64,000 bases of DNA from Lachnospiraceae bacterium (GTDB lineage: Bacteria; Bacillota; Clostridia; Lachnospirales; Lachnospiraceae): assembly GCA_910576125.1 (NCBI GenBank), contig CAJTHM010000004.1, positions 62,001-126,000 of the forward strand, given 5' to 3'. A model generated the notes under the pieces. The model saw only the letters and a list, made by a program, of their open reading frames with translations, was not told the origin of the DNA and searched no databases. Position numbers and translations under genes: made by a program. Below, piece by piece: positions 1 to 9,876 of the stretch (its first letter is position 1; each line of letters opens with the position of its first letter).

Positions 1-230
1 CACTGGGTGAAAGAATCGTTGACTTCCTGCAGGATCCGGGTCTCTTTCTCCATGATTTCCGTGTGGTCCTTCAGGGCGATGTTCCTGTACCAGATCATTC
101 CCATGAGGATGGTGGGCATCAGGACAATAAGCAGAAAACAAATCAGGAATTTTGCGAAAATTCCGGCTTTGCTGTTCATGGTGCATTCATTGCTGCCTTT
201 GATTTTTGTAAATAATCTTGCTGACATCAT
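1..230 (-). CDS. N-terminus of a membrane-anchored sensor-type protein (partial)
   Basis: Only the first ~76 codons lie in the window; the gene runs off the left edge. The start is the ATG at 230-228, with GGAAG eight bases upstream; a second Met is at 179. After a short basic N-terminus comes one strong hydrophobic segment (about residues 22-42, rich in L/I/V/M and ending GMIWYRN). A charged, helix-prone stretch (EIMEKETRILQEVNDSF) follows and would lie outside the cell. This is the usual start of a two-component histidine kinase, chemoreceptor or AraC-type regulator with an extracytoplasmic sensor, but no catalytic domain is visible, so the family is inference. It is transcribed divergently from carA. 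Confidence 0.6.
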   Translation of the reverse strand, partial: MMSARLFTKIKGSNECTMNSKAGIFAKFLICFLLIVLMPTILMGMIWYRNIALKDHTEIMEKETRILQEVNDSFTQ

Positions 231-329
231 TTCCTTTTCTTCCATATGTAATACAAAACGAACAAAATACTGGACATGGAGCACTGTCTTTAGTTTATCA
301 TACTTTTCCGGAATTAAAAAGTTTTTTTA

Positions 330-358
330 TTGCCCGTCTTTTTCTTATGTGCTATAAT
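330..358 (+). promoter_or_regulatory. sigma-A promoter of carAB
   Basis: TTGCCC (330-335), a 17-base spacer and TATAAT (353-358), about 100 bases upstream of carA. The leader between the promoter and the gene shows no clear attenuator hairpin with a T-run. Confidence 0.7.
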
Positions 359-455
359 GAAACGAATGTCCGGAGAGGTATATAAAAAGCATGGAGAAGA
401 TTCTTGCGGACGGGGTGTTTTGTGCATGTGACAAGGCAGAGAAATGAGGGAAGAT

Positions 456-1661
456 ATGAAGGCGTTTTTGATTTTGGAAGACGGCACGGTGTTTGAAGGA
501 ATCCATATCGGTGCCGACAGGGAAATTATCAGTGAAATCGTATTCAATACGTCCATGGCGGGTTATCTTGAGGTGCTGACGGATCCGTCCTATGCGGGGC
601 AGGCGGTATGTATGACGTATCCCCTGATCGGCAACTACGGTATCTGTAAGGACGACATGGAATCTCACGGACCCTGGCCGGATGGTTTTATCGTGCGGGA
701 GCTTTCCCGCGTCTGCAGCAATTTTCGTTCTGATTTAAGTCTACAGCAATTCCTGGAAGAAAATGACGTGCCCGGCATAGCGGGGATAGATACAAGGGCC
801 CTGACTAAGAGACTGCGGGAAAAGGGCACCATGAACGGCATGATTACCACGGATGAGGGGTATGATTTAGAGGCGGTGCTTCCGAAACTGAAAGCCTATA
901 CCACAGGCAAGGTGGTGGAGCGGGTGACCTGCAGGGAGAAATATGTGGTGAAGCCCGCGCTTGCGCTGGCGGACAACGGGCCGCTGTCGGGGGCTGCGAG
1001 ATTTGACGCGTCCTTTTATGAAAAGGGAGGCCGGGAGCCCAGGCCTGCGCTGGTGAAGGAGCTGAACGGAGCGGGGCTTCGGGTGGCGCTTCTGGATTTC
1101 GGCGCCAAGGGCAATATCGCCCGTTCTCTTGCGGAGAGGGGATGCGAGGTGACGGTGTATCCGGCATGGACCAAGGCGGAGGAAATCATTGCCGACAGGC
1201 CGGACGGCATCATGCTCAGCAACGGCCCCGGGGATCCCAAGGAGTGCGGGGGCATCATCGGGGAGATTCGGAAGTTGTACGAGACAGATATCCCGATTTT
1301 CGCCATCTGTCTGGGGCATCAGCTGATGGCGCTGGCCACCGGGGCGGACACCTATAAAATGAAGTACGGCCACCGGGGCGGAAACCATCCCGTGAAAGAT
1401 CTGGCTACCGGCAGAGTGTACATTTCTTCACAGAATCACGGCTATGTGGTGGATATGGACAAGCTGGATCCGAAAGTGGCGGTGCCGGCTTTCATCAATG
1501 TGAATGACGGCACCAATGAGGGGCTTTCCTATGTGGGCAAGAATATCTTCACGGTGCAGTATCATCCGGAGGCCTGCCCGGGGCCGCAGGATTCCAGGTA
1601 CCTTTTTGACAGATTCATAGAAATGATGAAAGAAGCAAAAGGAGGTGCTTGCCATGCCTAA
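456..1661 (+). CDS. carA: Carbamoyl-phosphate synthase small (glutaminase) subunit
   Basis: Hydrolyses glutamine and passes ammonia to CarB for carbamoyl phosphate, feeding pyrimidine and arginine synthesis in the cytoplasm. The protein of ~401 residues has the usual CPSase small-chain N-terminal domain (begins MKAFLILEDGTVFEG). Its C-terminal class-I glutamine amidotransferase domain carries the nucleophile elbow ICLGHQ (catalytic Cys) and a downstream QYHPEA (catalytic His and Glu). I place the start at 456 because AGGG lies five bases upstream and the family begins there; an in-frame ATG at 444 would add four residues. The stop overlaps the carB start by eight bases, so the two are translationally coupled. 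Length and motifs are normal. Confidence 0.97.
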   Translation: MKAFLILEDGTVFEGIHIGADREIISEIVFNTSMAGYLEVLTDPSYAGQAVCMTYPLIGNYGICKDDMESHGPWPDGFIVRELSRVCSNFRSDLSLQQFLEENDVPGIAGIDTRALTKRLREKGTMNGMITTDEGYDLEAVLPKLKAYTTGKVVERVTCREKYVVKPALALADNGPLSGAARFDASFYEKGGREPRPALVKELNGAGLRVALLDFGAKGNIARSLAERGCEVTVYPAWTKAEEIIADRPDGIMLSNGPGDPKECGGIIGEIRKLYETDIPIFAICLGHQLMALATGADTYKMKYGHRGGNHPVKDLATGRVYISSQNHGYVVDMDKLDPKVAVPAFINVNDGTNEGLSYVGKNIFTVQYHPEACPGPQDSRYLFDRFIEMMKEAKGGACHA

Positions 1662-4600
1662 GAAGCCTGAGATTAAACGTGTCATGGTCATAGGTTCCGG
1701 CCCCATCGTCATCGGACAGGCGGCTGAGTTCGACTATGCGGGGACCCAGGCCTGCCGCTCTCTGAAAGAGGAGGGCGTGGAGGTCATTCTGGTGAACTCC
1801 AATCCGGCCACCATCATGACGGACAGGGACATTGCGGACAAAGTATATATCGAGCCTTTGACGGTAAAGGTTCTGGAGCAGATCATAGAAAAGGAAAAGC
1901 CGGACAGCATCCTGCCTACCCTCGGGGGACAGGCGGGCCTGAACCTGGGGATGGAGCTGGAGGAGTCGGGTTTTCTGGCCTCTCACGGGGTGACTCTTCT
2001 GGGGACTACGGCGGCCACCATCCGCAATGCGGAGGGACGGCAGGAGTTCAAGGACTTGATGGAGCGCATCGGGGAACCCTGTGCGGCTTCCAAAGTGGTG
2101 GAAAATATAGAGGACGGTATTGAATTTACCAATTCCATCGGCTATCCTGTGGTGCTGCGGCCGGCTTATACGCTTGGCGGTTCCGGCGGCGGTATCGCTT
2201 ACAATCAGGTGCAGCTGGAGGAAATCCTGGAGAATGGGCTGCGCCTCTCCAGAGTGGGGCAGGTGCTGGTGGAGCGCTGCATCGCGGGCTGGAAAGAGAT
2301 TGAGTACGAGGTCATGCGTGACAGCGCCGGGAACTGCATCACTGTCTGTAACATGGAGAATATCGATCCCGTGGGCGTGCACACCGGAGACAGCATCGTG
2401 GTGGCCCCCTCCCAGACCCTCAGCGACAAGGAGTACCAGATGCTGCGCACCTCGGCGCTGAACATCATCAACGAACTGCAGATCACCGGGGGCTGCAATG
2501 TGCAGTTCGCCCTGCATCCCACCAGTTTTGAGTACTGCGTCATCGAGGTGAATCCCAGGGTGAGCCGTTCTTCCGCTTTAGCTTCCAAGGCCACGGGATA
2601 CCCCATTGCCAAGGTGGCGGCGAAGATTGCGCTGGGCTATACCCTGGATGAGATCAAGAATGCCATCACGCAGAAGACCTATGCCAGCTTCGAGCCTGCG
2701 CTGGATTACTGCGTGGTGAAGATTCCGAGACTGCCTTTCGATAAATTTATCACGGCAAAACGTACACTCACCACCCAGATGAAAGCCACCGGGGAGGTCA
2801 TGAGCATCTGCGACAGCTTTGAGGGCGCACTGATGAAGGCCATCCGTTCCCTGGAGCAGCATGTGGACTGTCTGTTGAGCTATGATTTCAGCGATTTGTC
2901 TGCGGAAGAGCTGAAAGCGAAGCTGAAAGTGGTGGATGACAGGAGAATCTGGATGATTGCAGAGGCCATCCGGAAGGGTATCAGCTATGAGGAGATTCAT
3001 GCCATTACCATGATCGATATGTGGTTCATTGACAAAATCGCCATTCTGGTGGAGATGGAGGAGGCGCTGAAGAACCGGGAACTGACGGCAGATCTGCTGA
3101 AAGAGGCCAAAAGAATCGAATTCCCGGACACTGTGATTGCACGGCTCACTGGCAGGAACGAGGCGGAAATCAAGGCCATGCGCCATGAGAACGGAATCCG
3201 CGCCGCCTACAGGATGGTGGATACTTGTGCGGCGGAGTTCGCGGCATCTACGCCCTACTACTATTCCGTCTACGGCGGGGAGTGTGAAGCCAGTGTGGTG
3301 GAAACCACGAAACTCGAAAGTACGTCGTCAAGTGATTCTGATTTCTGCATGAAAGAACGCAAGAGCAGTGTTCTTTCGGATTCGGTGAGAAACAGACGCA
3401 AGAAAGTGCTGGTGCTGGGCTCCGGCCCCATCCGCATCGGGCAGGGAATCGAGTTCGACTACTGCTCCGTGCATGCCACATGGGCTTTTTCCAGAGCGGG
3501 CTATGAGACGATTATCATCAACAACAACCCGGAGACAGTGAGCACGGATTTCGACATCGCGGATAAACTCTATTTCGAGCCGCTGACCCCTGAGGACGTG
3601 GAGGCCATCGTGGATATCGAGAAGCCGGACGGGGCCGTAGTGCAGTTCGGGGGCCAGACCGCCATAAAACTCACCGAGAGCCTGATGAAGATGGGCGTGC
3701 CCATCCTTGGAACCAAGGCGGAGGATGTGGATGCTGCCGAGGACAGGGAATTGTTCGACAAGATTCTGGAGGAGATAGGGATTCCCCGGGCTGCCGGTGG
3801 GACGGTGTACACCGCAGAAGAGGCCAAGGCGGTGGCTAATCGATTGGGTTACCCTGTATTGGTGCGTCCCTCCTACGTGCTGGGCGGCCAGGGCATGCAG
3901 ATTGCCATTTCAGACGAGGAGATTGAGGAATTCATGGCGATCATCAACCGGATTGCTCAGGATCATCCCATTCTGGTGGACAAATATCTGCAGGGCAAGG
4001 AGATAGAGGTGGATGCCGTGTGCGATGGGACGGATATCCTGATACCCGGTATCATGGAACATATTGAACGGACAGGCGTACATTCTGGGGACAGTATTTC
4101 TGTCTACCCTGCCCATACCATAGGAAAACTGGTGAAAGATAAGATTGCGGAGTACACCAGGCGGCTGGCAAAAGCGCTCCATGTGAAAGGACTTATCAAT
4201 ATCCAGTTCATCGCCATCGGGGAGGACGTCTATGTGATTGAGGTGAATCCCCGCTCCTCCCGGACGGTGCCCTATATCAGCAAGGTGACGGGAATCCCCA
4301 TCGTGGATCTGGCCACGGAAGTGATTCTGGGCAGGACCATAAAGCAGCTGGGCTATGAGCCGGGGCTGCAGCCGGAGGCGCAGTATTATGCTATCAAGAT
4401 ACCTGTATTCTCCTTTGAGAAGATTCGTGGAGCGGAAATCAGCCTGGGGCCGGAGATGAAGTCCACTGGCGAGTGTCTTGGAATCGCGAAGCAGTTCCAT
4501 GAGGCGCTGTACAAGGCCTTTTTAGGGGCAGGCGTGAATCTGCCAAGGCACAAGAACATGATTATCACCGTAAAGGACGCGGACAAGGGCGAGGCCATCG

Positions 4601-4938
4601 AAATCGGCCGCCGTTTTGCGAAACTGGGCTATACAATCTACGCCACCAGGAGCACGGCCGCTGCGTTGAACGAGGCGGGGATTAAGGCCAGGAAAGTGAA
4701 CAAGATATCTCAGGAATCGCCTACCGTGATGGATCTGATTTTGGGACACCGGATTGACTTGGTCATCGACACGCCTACTCAAGGGCGGGACAAGTCCCGG
4801 GACGGTTTCCTGATTCGCCGGACGGCCATTGAGACAGGCGTAAATTGCCTTACTTCGCTGGATACCGCCAGAGCGCTGCTGACCAGCCTGGAGAACGCGG
4901 GGAAAGAGCTGACGCTGGTGGATGTGGCGCAATTGTAA
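1654..4938 (+). CDS. carB: Carbamoyl-phosphate synthase large subunit
   Basis: Uses two ATP, bicarbonate and the ammonia delivered by CarA to make carbamoyl phosphate. The 1094-residue protein is full length and shows the internal duplication of the family: two ATP-grasp/biotin-carboxylase-like halves, each opening with a GSGPI(V/R)IGQ motif (near residues 14 and 590). A C-terminal MGS-like allosteric domain runs from about residue 950. The start at 1654 is preceded by GGAGGTG inside the end of carA; an upstream in-frame GTG at 1645 lies within that ribosome binding site and is unlikely. Between the halves is a low-complexity TKLESTSSSDSD stretch (about 555-570) that looks like a species-specific linker. 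Confidence 0.97.
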   Translation: MPKKPEIKRVMVIGSGPIVIGQAAEFDYAGTQACRSLKEEGVEVILVNSNPATIMTDRDIADKVYIEPLTVKVLEQIIEKEKPDSILPTLGGQAGLNLGMELEESGFLASHGVTLLGTTAATIRNAEGRQEFKDLMERIGEPCAASKVVENIEDGIEFTNSIGYPVVLRPAYTLGGSGGGIAYNQVQLEEILENGLRLSRVGQVLVERCIAGWKEIEYEVMRDSAGNCITVCNMENIDPVGVHTGDSIVVAPSQTLSDKEYQMLRTSALNIINELQITGGCNVQFALHPTSFEYCVIEVNPRVSRSSALASKATGYPIAKVAAKIALGYTLDEIKNAITQKTYASFEPALDYCVVKIPRLPFDKFITAKRTLTTQMKATGEVMSICDSFEGALMKAIRSLEQHVDCLLSYDFSDLSAEELKAKLKVVDDRRIWMIAEAIRKGISYEEIHAITMIDMWFIDKIAILVEMEEALKNRELTADLLKEAKRIEFPDTVIARLTGRNEAEIKAMRHENGIRAAYRMVDTCAAEFAASTPYYYSVYGGECEASVVETTKLESTSSSDSDFCMKERKSSVLSDSVRNRRKKVLVLGSGPIRIGQGIEFDYCSVHATWAFSRAGYETIIINNNPETVSTDFDIADKLYFEPLTPEDVEAIVDIEKPDGAVVQFGGQTAIKLTESLMKMGVPILGTKAEDVDAAEDRELFDKILEEIGIPRAAGGTVYTAEEAKAVANRLGYPVLVRPSYVLGGQGMQIAISDEEIEEFMAIINRIAQDHPILVDKYLQGKEIEVDAVCDGTDILIPGIMEHIERTGVHSGDSISVYPAHTIGKLVKDKIAEYTRRLAKALHVKGLINIQFIAIGEDVYVIEVNPRSSRTVPYISKVTGIPIVDLATEVILGRTIKQLGYEPGLQPEAQYYAIKIPVFSFEKIRGAEISLGPEMKSTGECLGIAKQFHEALYKAFLGAGVNLPRHKNMIITVKDADKGEAIEIGRRFAKLGYTIYATRSTAAALNEAGIKARKVNKISQESPTVMDLILGHRIDLVIDTPTQGRDKSRDGFLIRRTAIETGVNCLTSLDTARALLTSLENAGKELTLVDVAQL

Positions 4939-4957
4939 GATTTCAGGGAGAAAGGCT

Positions 4958-6799
4958 ATGAGTATGACCAATGCACCAAAGATACTGAAGAACAAAATTT
5001 TCCTGTACCTGACCGAATTTTTTGCCGGGATGTCCGTGATGGCGGTGGAACTGGGGGCCAGCAGGCTCCTGGCACCGTATTTCAGCTCCTCCCAGATTGT
5101 GTGGACGATCATCATCGGGACCATCATGATAGCCATGGCGCTGGGGAATATCTACGGCGGGCGCAGCGCTGACAAGAATCCGGATCCGGGCAGGCTTTAT
5201 GGCAGGATACTGATAGCGGCAGTGTGGATTGCGGCGATTCCGGCGGTGGGGAAATATATCATCCTCGGCATCTCGGCGCTTCTGATATTTTCCGTGAGCA
5301 GCAATTTCCTGATTATCGCGGCTTTCGCGGCCTGTATGGTGATATTCGTCTTCCCGCTGTTTCTGCTGGGGACGGTGACGCCCTCGCTGGCCAAGTACTC
5401 TGTGGGAAATTTGGAGGAAAGCGGCAAGACAGTGGGGAACCTGGGGGCATTCAATACCATCGGCAGCATCATCGGTACCTTTGTTCCCACTTTCGTGACC
5501 ATTCCCTCTGTGGGGACTTCTGTCACTTTCCTGATTTTCTCAGGGATTCTGCTGGTGCTGGCGGTTCTTTATTTCATCAGCGCGGGAAGAGGGACGGCAA
5601 GCGGAAACGCGGTCGCGGGAAAGCGTGAGAACACAAGACAGGGAATGCATAAAGAGGATGCGGCAGAACAGCAGACTGAGACGAAATGCGCAGAGGGCGC
5701 GAAAAAGCAGATAATTGAAGGAAAAGAAACTGCGGACAGCGCCGAAAGAATGGCCGGGAGCGGAGAAGACGGCGCAGAAGAAAGCGCCGGCAAAGACGGG
5801 AAGAAGAAACACGCCGGTTCAGGCACGAGAAAAGTCATAATCACGCTGGTGTGCTATGCTGTCTGCTGTGTATTGGGATATTCCGACAGCTTCGCTTTCT
5901 GGGAGACCAATCTGACCTATGAGGGGGAATCCGTCTATAATTACCTGCAGGTCAAGGAAAGTGACAGGAGCGTCATATTATCCACCAATGTTCTGTTCGG
6001 CGTGCAGTCCATTTATATGAAAGAACAGGGGATGACAGGGATGTATTACGATTACGCCATGGCGGCTCCGCTGATGATACAGGAGAAAGCGCCGGAGGAC
6101 TGCAAGGTGCTGATATTGGGCATGGGGACCGGCACCTATGCCACCCAGTGCAGGAAATATTACGGCGGCATGGACATCGAAGGCGTGGAGATTGATGAGA
6201 AGATTACGGCGCTTGCCAGGGAATACTTCCATCTGCCGGAGGACGTGCCGGTGACCACCTATGACGGCAGGGCTTTTCTGAACGCGGTGGACGAGAAATA
6301 CGATGTCATCATGGTGGACGCCTATCAGGACATCACCATCCCCTTTCAGATGTCCTCGGTGGAATTCTTCACGCTGGTAAAGGCCCACCTGGCGGAAAAC
6401 GGGGTCATGGTGGTCAACATGAACATGCGGGGCAGGGAAGAGGGCAATATCAACCAGTATCTGGCTGATACCATCTCCTCTGTGTTCGGCCAGGTCTACA
6501 CAGTGGATGTGGCGGGCTCCACCAACCGGGAGCTGTTCGCTTCGGACAATGGGGCCATGCTGGCTAACCTGGAGGCCAACCGGGAGCTTCTGCAGGACGG
6601 AAATCTGTATGCCATGATGGAGCGCGCGTCGGCCGGGCTGGAGCGCTATGTCCCGGGGGAATATATCCTGACGGACGACAAGGCGCCTGTGGAACTGCTC
6701 GGCATGCAGGTGATTGACGACTTGATTGGTGACGAGGTGGCATATTATAAGAGGATTTATGAGGAAGAGGGGATTGAGGGGCTGCTGCGTTCGTTTTAG
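4958..6799 (+). CDS. Polytopic membrane protein fused to a spermidine-synthase-like methyltransferase fold
   Basis: About 613 residues. The first ~220 form a bundle of hydrophobic helices beginning FLYLTEFFAGMSVMAVELGASRLLAPYF, the pattern of fused MFS/spermidine-synthase proteins. A long charged linker (about 220-290, rich in E, K, G, A) follows, then one more hydrophobic segment. A C-terminal Rossmann domain has a nucleotide-binding loop LGMGTGTYATQ and an acidic strand end GVEIDE. Proteins of this type are found widely, but their substrate is unclear; polyamine synthase activity is not established for the membrane-fused class. The start at 4958 has AGGGAG seven bases upstream and lies 19 bases after carB, so read-through from carAB is likely. 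The linker is longer and more repetitive than I would expect. Confidence 0.8.
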   Translation: MSMTNAPKILKNKIFLYLTEFFAGMSVMAVELGASRLLAPYFSSSQIVWTIIIGTIMIAMALGNIYGGRSADKNPDPGRLYGRILIAAVWIAAIPAVGKYIILGISALLIFSVSSNFLIIAAFAACMVIFVFPLFLLGTVTPSLAKYSVGNLEESGKTVGNLGAFNTIGSIIGTFVPTFVTIPSVGTSVTFLIFSGILLVLAVLYFISAGRGTASGNAVAGKRENTRQGMHKEDAAEQQTETKCAEGAKKQIIEGKETADSAERMAGSGEDGAEESAGKDGKKKHAGSGTRKVIITLVCYAVCCVLGYSDSFAFWETNLTYEGESVYNYLQVKESDRSVILSTNVLFGVQSIYMKEQGMTGMYYDYAMAAPLMIQEKAPEDCKVLILGMGTGTYATQCRKYYGGMDIEGVEIDEKITALAREYFHLPEDVPVTTYDGRAFLNAVDEKYDVIMVDAYQDITIPFQMSSVEFFTLVKAHLAENGVMVVNMNMRGREEGNINQYLADTISSVFGQVYTVDVAGSTNRELFASDNGAMLANLEANRELLQDGNLYAMMERASAGLERYVPGEYILTDDKAPVELLGMQVIDDLIGDEVAYYKRIYEEEGIEGLLRSF

Positions 6800-6833
6800 G
6801 AGACTCGGCATGTTTTCCTGACTGCCCTGATTT

Positions 6834-6926
6834 CATCGCGCATTCGTTCTTCTGGGGCTGTAACTCTGCTTTCAGCTTTACATCCAGCAAAGCGGATATG
6901 GCCAGCAGCAGTTCATGGTTCGTCAT
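6834..6926 (-). pseudogene. 5' remnant of a small helical Lachnospiraceae hypothetical gene
   Basis: A strong ribosome binding site (AAGGAGATAAGG) precedes an ATG at 6926 opening MTNHELLLAISALLDVKLK. This resembles the start of a common family of small coiled-coil hypothetical proteins of this group (MTNxELLxAI...). After about 30 residues the reading frame becomes composition-biased and runs antisense into the end of the upstream gene, so only the 5' end survives. Family assignment is from memory and tentative. Confidence 0.4.
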
Positions 6927-6940
6927 GATACCTTATCTCC

Positions 6941-6987
6941 TTAAAAATATCCTTACCCGGCAGTTCCCTGTCCCGGGTAAGGATATT
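6941..6987 (-). terminator. Intrinsic terminator of the GH2 gene
   Basis: A 15-bp perfect inverted repeat (arms 6946-6960 and 6973-6987, core CTTACCCGG) with a 12-base loop is followed on the minus strand by TTTTAA. It sits 30 bases after the glycosidase stop codon. Confidence 0.8.
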
Positions 6988-7015
6988 GTATCAGATAGGA
7001 TGAAGAATATCACGA

Positions 7016-8737
7016 TTATCTTTCGTCTTCGATGGCAGCCTTTCTGCTGTTGATTTCCCTGAAAATCCCCATATCCATCTTAGGTTTCCTGTCATAGGTA
7101 TAAAGCCCGTTGACCTCCTGTTCCACATCATAAAGCTGCGTATAGCAGAAGCCGAACATGTGAGGATTGTCCAGCAGGGCGTCCGTCAGGCCCTTGTAAC
7201 GCGCGATGTATTCCTCCTCTGTCTTGGGACCGTCTCCGTATCCCCAGCTGTCTTCCAGATTTCCATCCACATCCCACTTGATTCCGCCATATTCGCTGAT
7301 GAACACCGGAATGCCTGCCACAGGAGTCTGCCTGTCGGCCATGCGGTCTTTCAAAGGCCCTCCTTTTGCGAAATCCTCATATGTGGAGGCGAACACCGCC
7401 GGATCCTGCTCATAGTCATGCATATCATAGATATCCGTCACTACATGATAATTGCCGCTGGTGTCGATACAGGGCCTGGTAGTATCAAAGAGCTTCGTCA
7501 TCCGATAGACAATGGCCAGCAAATCGTTGTCCTGCCTGCGTCCCTCATAGTCCCAGGTCTCGTTGAAAGGACACCATCCCACAATGGCAGGGTGATTGAA
7601 GTCCCGATCCAGAGCCTCCATCCACTCGGGCAGGAAGCATTTGAGCCCGTCCGCCCTGCTGTGGTCAAGGCCCCAGTTCCCCTGTTCTCCCCATACCAGA
7701 TATCCCATCCGGTCACAGTGATAGAGGAACCTTTCCTCGAATATTTTCTGATGGAGTCTTGCGCCGTTGAAGCCGGCCTCCATGGAAAGCCGGATATCCT
7801 GCAGCAGCGCCTCGTCCGAGGGAGCCGTATAGATGCCGTCAGGATAGAAGCCCTGATCCAGCACCAGTCTCTGGAAGACGGATTTGCCGTTGATCAGGAC
7901 GCGCTCACCCTCCAGGCGGATTTCACGCATGCCGAAATAGCTGTTCACGCTGTCCTCTCCAAAGGTAAGCTTCAGGTCATAGAGACGTCCCGCGCCTGTC
8001 TCCCAGAGGTGAAGCTCGGACAGGGGGATGTTCAGGGTGGCATTCCCGGCTTCCGCCTTTGCCTGGGCCTTTCCGCAGACCTTTCCCTGGTAGGAAGCTT
8101 CCGCGGACAGAATCCCCTCTCCCACGGTCACGGCGCGGACAGTAACGGAACTCTCCGCGATGTTGGGATAATAATACACTTTTTCCACATAGGCTCTGGG
8201 CACGAACTCCAGCCACACAGTCTGCCAGATTCCCGTAGTCCGGGTGTAATCGCAGCCGTGGGAATAGAAGAGGCCGCTCTGCTTTCCTTTGCATTGCCTG
8301 CCGCTGCGGGTATCGTCTTTGGCGCAGAGTGTCAGCACGTTTTCGCCCTCTTTTGCATATTTCGTGATGTCGAGGCAGAAAGAGACATAGCCGCCCTTAT
8401 GGCTGCCGGCCTCATGCCCGTTTACCCAGAGCAGGCACTCGTAATCCACCGCGCCGAAGTGCAGGCGGACGGTTCCTTTCAGCTGGGCTGCCGTCAGAGT
8501 CACTTTTTTCTGATACCACACCGCCGGGATGAAATCCTTGTAGCCGATGCCGCTCAAATCGCTCTCCGGGCAGAAAGGGACCTGAATCTTCCGGTCGAGT
8601 CCGTCTCTTTCATAAAATTTTCGGTCCACGCCGCTTAAGCCGAAATCAAAGGCAAAATCCCATTCCCCGTTCAGGTTCTGCCAGTTTTCCCGCTGCATCT
8701 GGGGCTTTGGATGCTCCATTCTTGCCGTTTTGGCCAT
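7016..8737 (-). CDS. Glycoside hydrolase family 2 (beta-galactosidase/glucuronidase type)
   Basis: A 573-residue cytoplasmic enzyme without a signal peptide. Order: GH2 sugar-binding jelly-roll (about 1-170, including WQNLNGEWDFAFD), an immunoglobulin-like domain (about 170-260), then a TIM barrel. The barrel carries the acid/base Glu in PFNETWDY and the nucleophile Glu in ISEYGG. The length fits short GH2 enzymes; the exact sugar (galactoside, glucuronide, arabinoside) cannot be read from these motifs. The start at 8737 has AAGGAGG seven bases upstream; the longer frame opening at 8767 lacks such a site. It is divergent from an AraC-type regulator, a common arrangement for sugar-induced glycosidases, and ends in its own terminator. 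Confidence 0.9.
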   Translation of the reverse strand: MAKTARMEHPKPQMQRENWQNLNGEWDFAFDFGLSGVDRKFYERDGLDRKIQVPFCPESDLSGIGYKDFIPAVWYQKKVTLTAAQLKGTVRLHFGAVDYECLLWVNGHEAGSHKGGYVSFCLDITKYAKEGENVLTLCAKDDTRSGRQCKGKQSGLFYSHGCDYTRTTGIWQTVWLEFVPRAYVEKVYYYPNIAESSVTVRAVTVGEGILSAEASYQGKVCGKAQAKAEAGNATLNIPLSELHLWETGAGRLYDLKLTFGEDSVNSYFGMREIRLEGERVLINGKSVFQRLVLDQGFYPDGIYTAPSDEALLQDIRLSMEAGFNGARLHQKIFEERFLYHCDRMGYLVWGEQGNWGLDHSRADGLKCFLPEWMEALDRDFNHPAIVGWCPFNETWDYEGRRQDNDLLAIVYRMTKLFDTTRPCIDTSGNYHVVTDIYDMHDYEQDPAVFASTYEDFAKGGPLKDRMADRQTPVAGIPVFISEYGGIKWDVDGNLEDSWGYGDGPKTEEEYIARYKGLTDALLDNPHMFGFCYTQLYDVEQEVNGLYTYDRKPKMDMGIFREINSRKAAIEDER

Positions 8738-8862
8738 TGTAAAATCCTCCTTGTCGCTTTTGCACATTTCACTGGTGTCTGTTTCTGGCAGCTGTTTCTT
8801 TCTGCCGTTTACATTTCACTTATAGTATAATCTTGCGGGTCTTACTTTTCTATGGAAATTAA

Positions 8863-8892
8863 TTGCGTAAATGTATAAAATAGTGCTATGAT
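8863..8892 (+). promoter_or_regulatory. Probable promoter of the AraC-type regulator
   Basis: TTGCGT (8863-8868), an 18-base spacer and TATGAT (8887-8892); a second TATAAT lies at 8894-8899. The divergent GH2 gene probably uses TATACT read on the minus strand near 8822-8830, so the two promoters share about 80 bases. Confidence 0.45.
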
Positions 8893-8942
8893 GTATAATA
8901 GGAAAATCAGATGTATGCAGAACTGGAATCAGGAGGGACATC

Positions 8943-9803
8943 ATGCCGGACGCACAGCCGGTCTTCCGTCAGGGAAGAGGAGAAGAATATGCTATCTATA
9001 CGGGACAGGTTTCCGGCTGCTTCGCGCCCGGCCTGGCAGGTATCACATACCCGGATCCATTGTATGAAATATACCGTCCCCGGGGAGATTACTACGTTTT
9101 TGAATATGTCCTTTCCGGCATAGGGCATGTCCGTCAGGATGGGGAAAGTGTCACAGTTACCGCGGGGGACGCCTACATCCTGCAGCCGGGGAGGTGCCAT
9201 CATTATTATTCGGATCAGGAGCATCCGTGGACCAAGATATGGTTCAACGTGGGCGGGAGCCTGGTGGCGCATCTGATTTCTGATTATCAGCTGGACAATG
9301 TCCTGAAGATTCCTGCTTTTGGCGAGAGCGGTTATCTCTATGACATTTTCCATGCGATAGAAAAGGAACCGATCCACTCAGGCGGTCAGCTGGAGCTTCT
9401 GCTGCACCGGTATATCCAGGCGATTTCCTCTTTTCTGGGCAGTGAGGTTTCTTTCCGGTCCAGAGCGCTTATCATGAAAAACTTCATAGAGCAGAATGCG
9501 GCGCGGCCGCTTACCATCGATGACATCGCGGGCTGCGTCCCGCTGTCCCGCTCCCGGGCCATTCATCTGTTCAAGGAGGCTTACGCCGTGACGCCTTACC
9601 GATACTATCTGTCGCTGCGGCTGGCGCTTTCCAAATCTCTGCTGGAACGCACGGCCATGCCCATACAGGAAATCTCAAATCGCCTCGGTTTCATGGATTA
9701 CCGCCATTTTTCCGGCTTTTTCAGAAAAGAGACAGGGATTTCTCCCTCCTGTTACAGAAAGAAGCAGGGCAATCCGGCGGCGCCGGAGGATGGGGATTCC
9801 TGA
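8943..9803 (+). CDS. AraC-family transcriptional regulator
   Basis: A 286-residue protein with an N-terminal cupin sensor (about 30-160, including GDAYILQPGRCHHYYSD). Its C-terminal pair of helix-turn-helices (about 185-280) ends in the family signature FGFMDYRHFSGFFRKETGISPSCYR, with L replacing F at one position. The start ATG has AGGAGG seven bases upstream. Being divergent from the GH2 gene at 7016-8737 it is most likely its sugar-responsive activator, an inference from gene order. Confidence 0.9.
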   Translation: MPDAQPVFRQGRGEEYAIYTGQVSGCFAPGLAGITYPDPLYEIYRPRGDYYVFEYVLSGIGHVRQDGESVTVTAGDAYILQPGRCHHYYSDQEHPWTKIWFNVGGSLVAHLISDYQLDNVLKIPAFGESGYLYDIFHAIEKEPIHSGGQLELLLHRYIQAISSFLGSEVSFRSRALIMKNFIEQNAARPLTIDDIAGCVPLSRSRAIHLFKEAYAVTPYRYYLSLRLALSKSLLERTAMPIQEISNRLGFMDYRHFSGFFRKETGISPSCYRKKQGNPAAPEDGDS

Positions 9804-9846
9804 AGTCCGTGGGGGCGGCAAAGGCTTTTTGGATTTAGGAAGATTG

Positions 9847-9876
9847 TTGAATAAAAGGGATAAATTTACATATACT
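9847..9876 (+). promoter_or_regulatory. Putative promoter of superoxide dismutase gene
   Basis: TTGAAT (9847-9852), an 18-base spacer and TATACT (9871-9876), about 100 bases upstream of the sod start. Confidence 0.4.

Noticed and set aside
7160..8638. A long open frame (492 codons) on the plus strand opposite the GH2 gene
   Set aside because: It is the antisense shadow of a gene with full GH2 motifs; it has no ribosome binding site and no recognisable domains.
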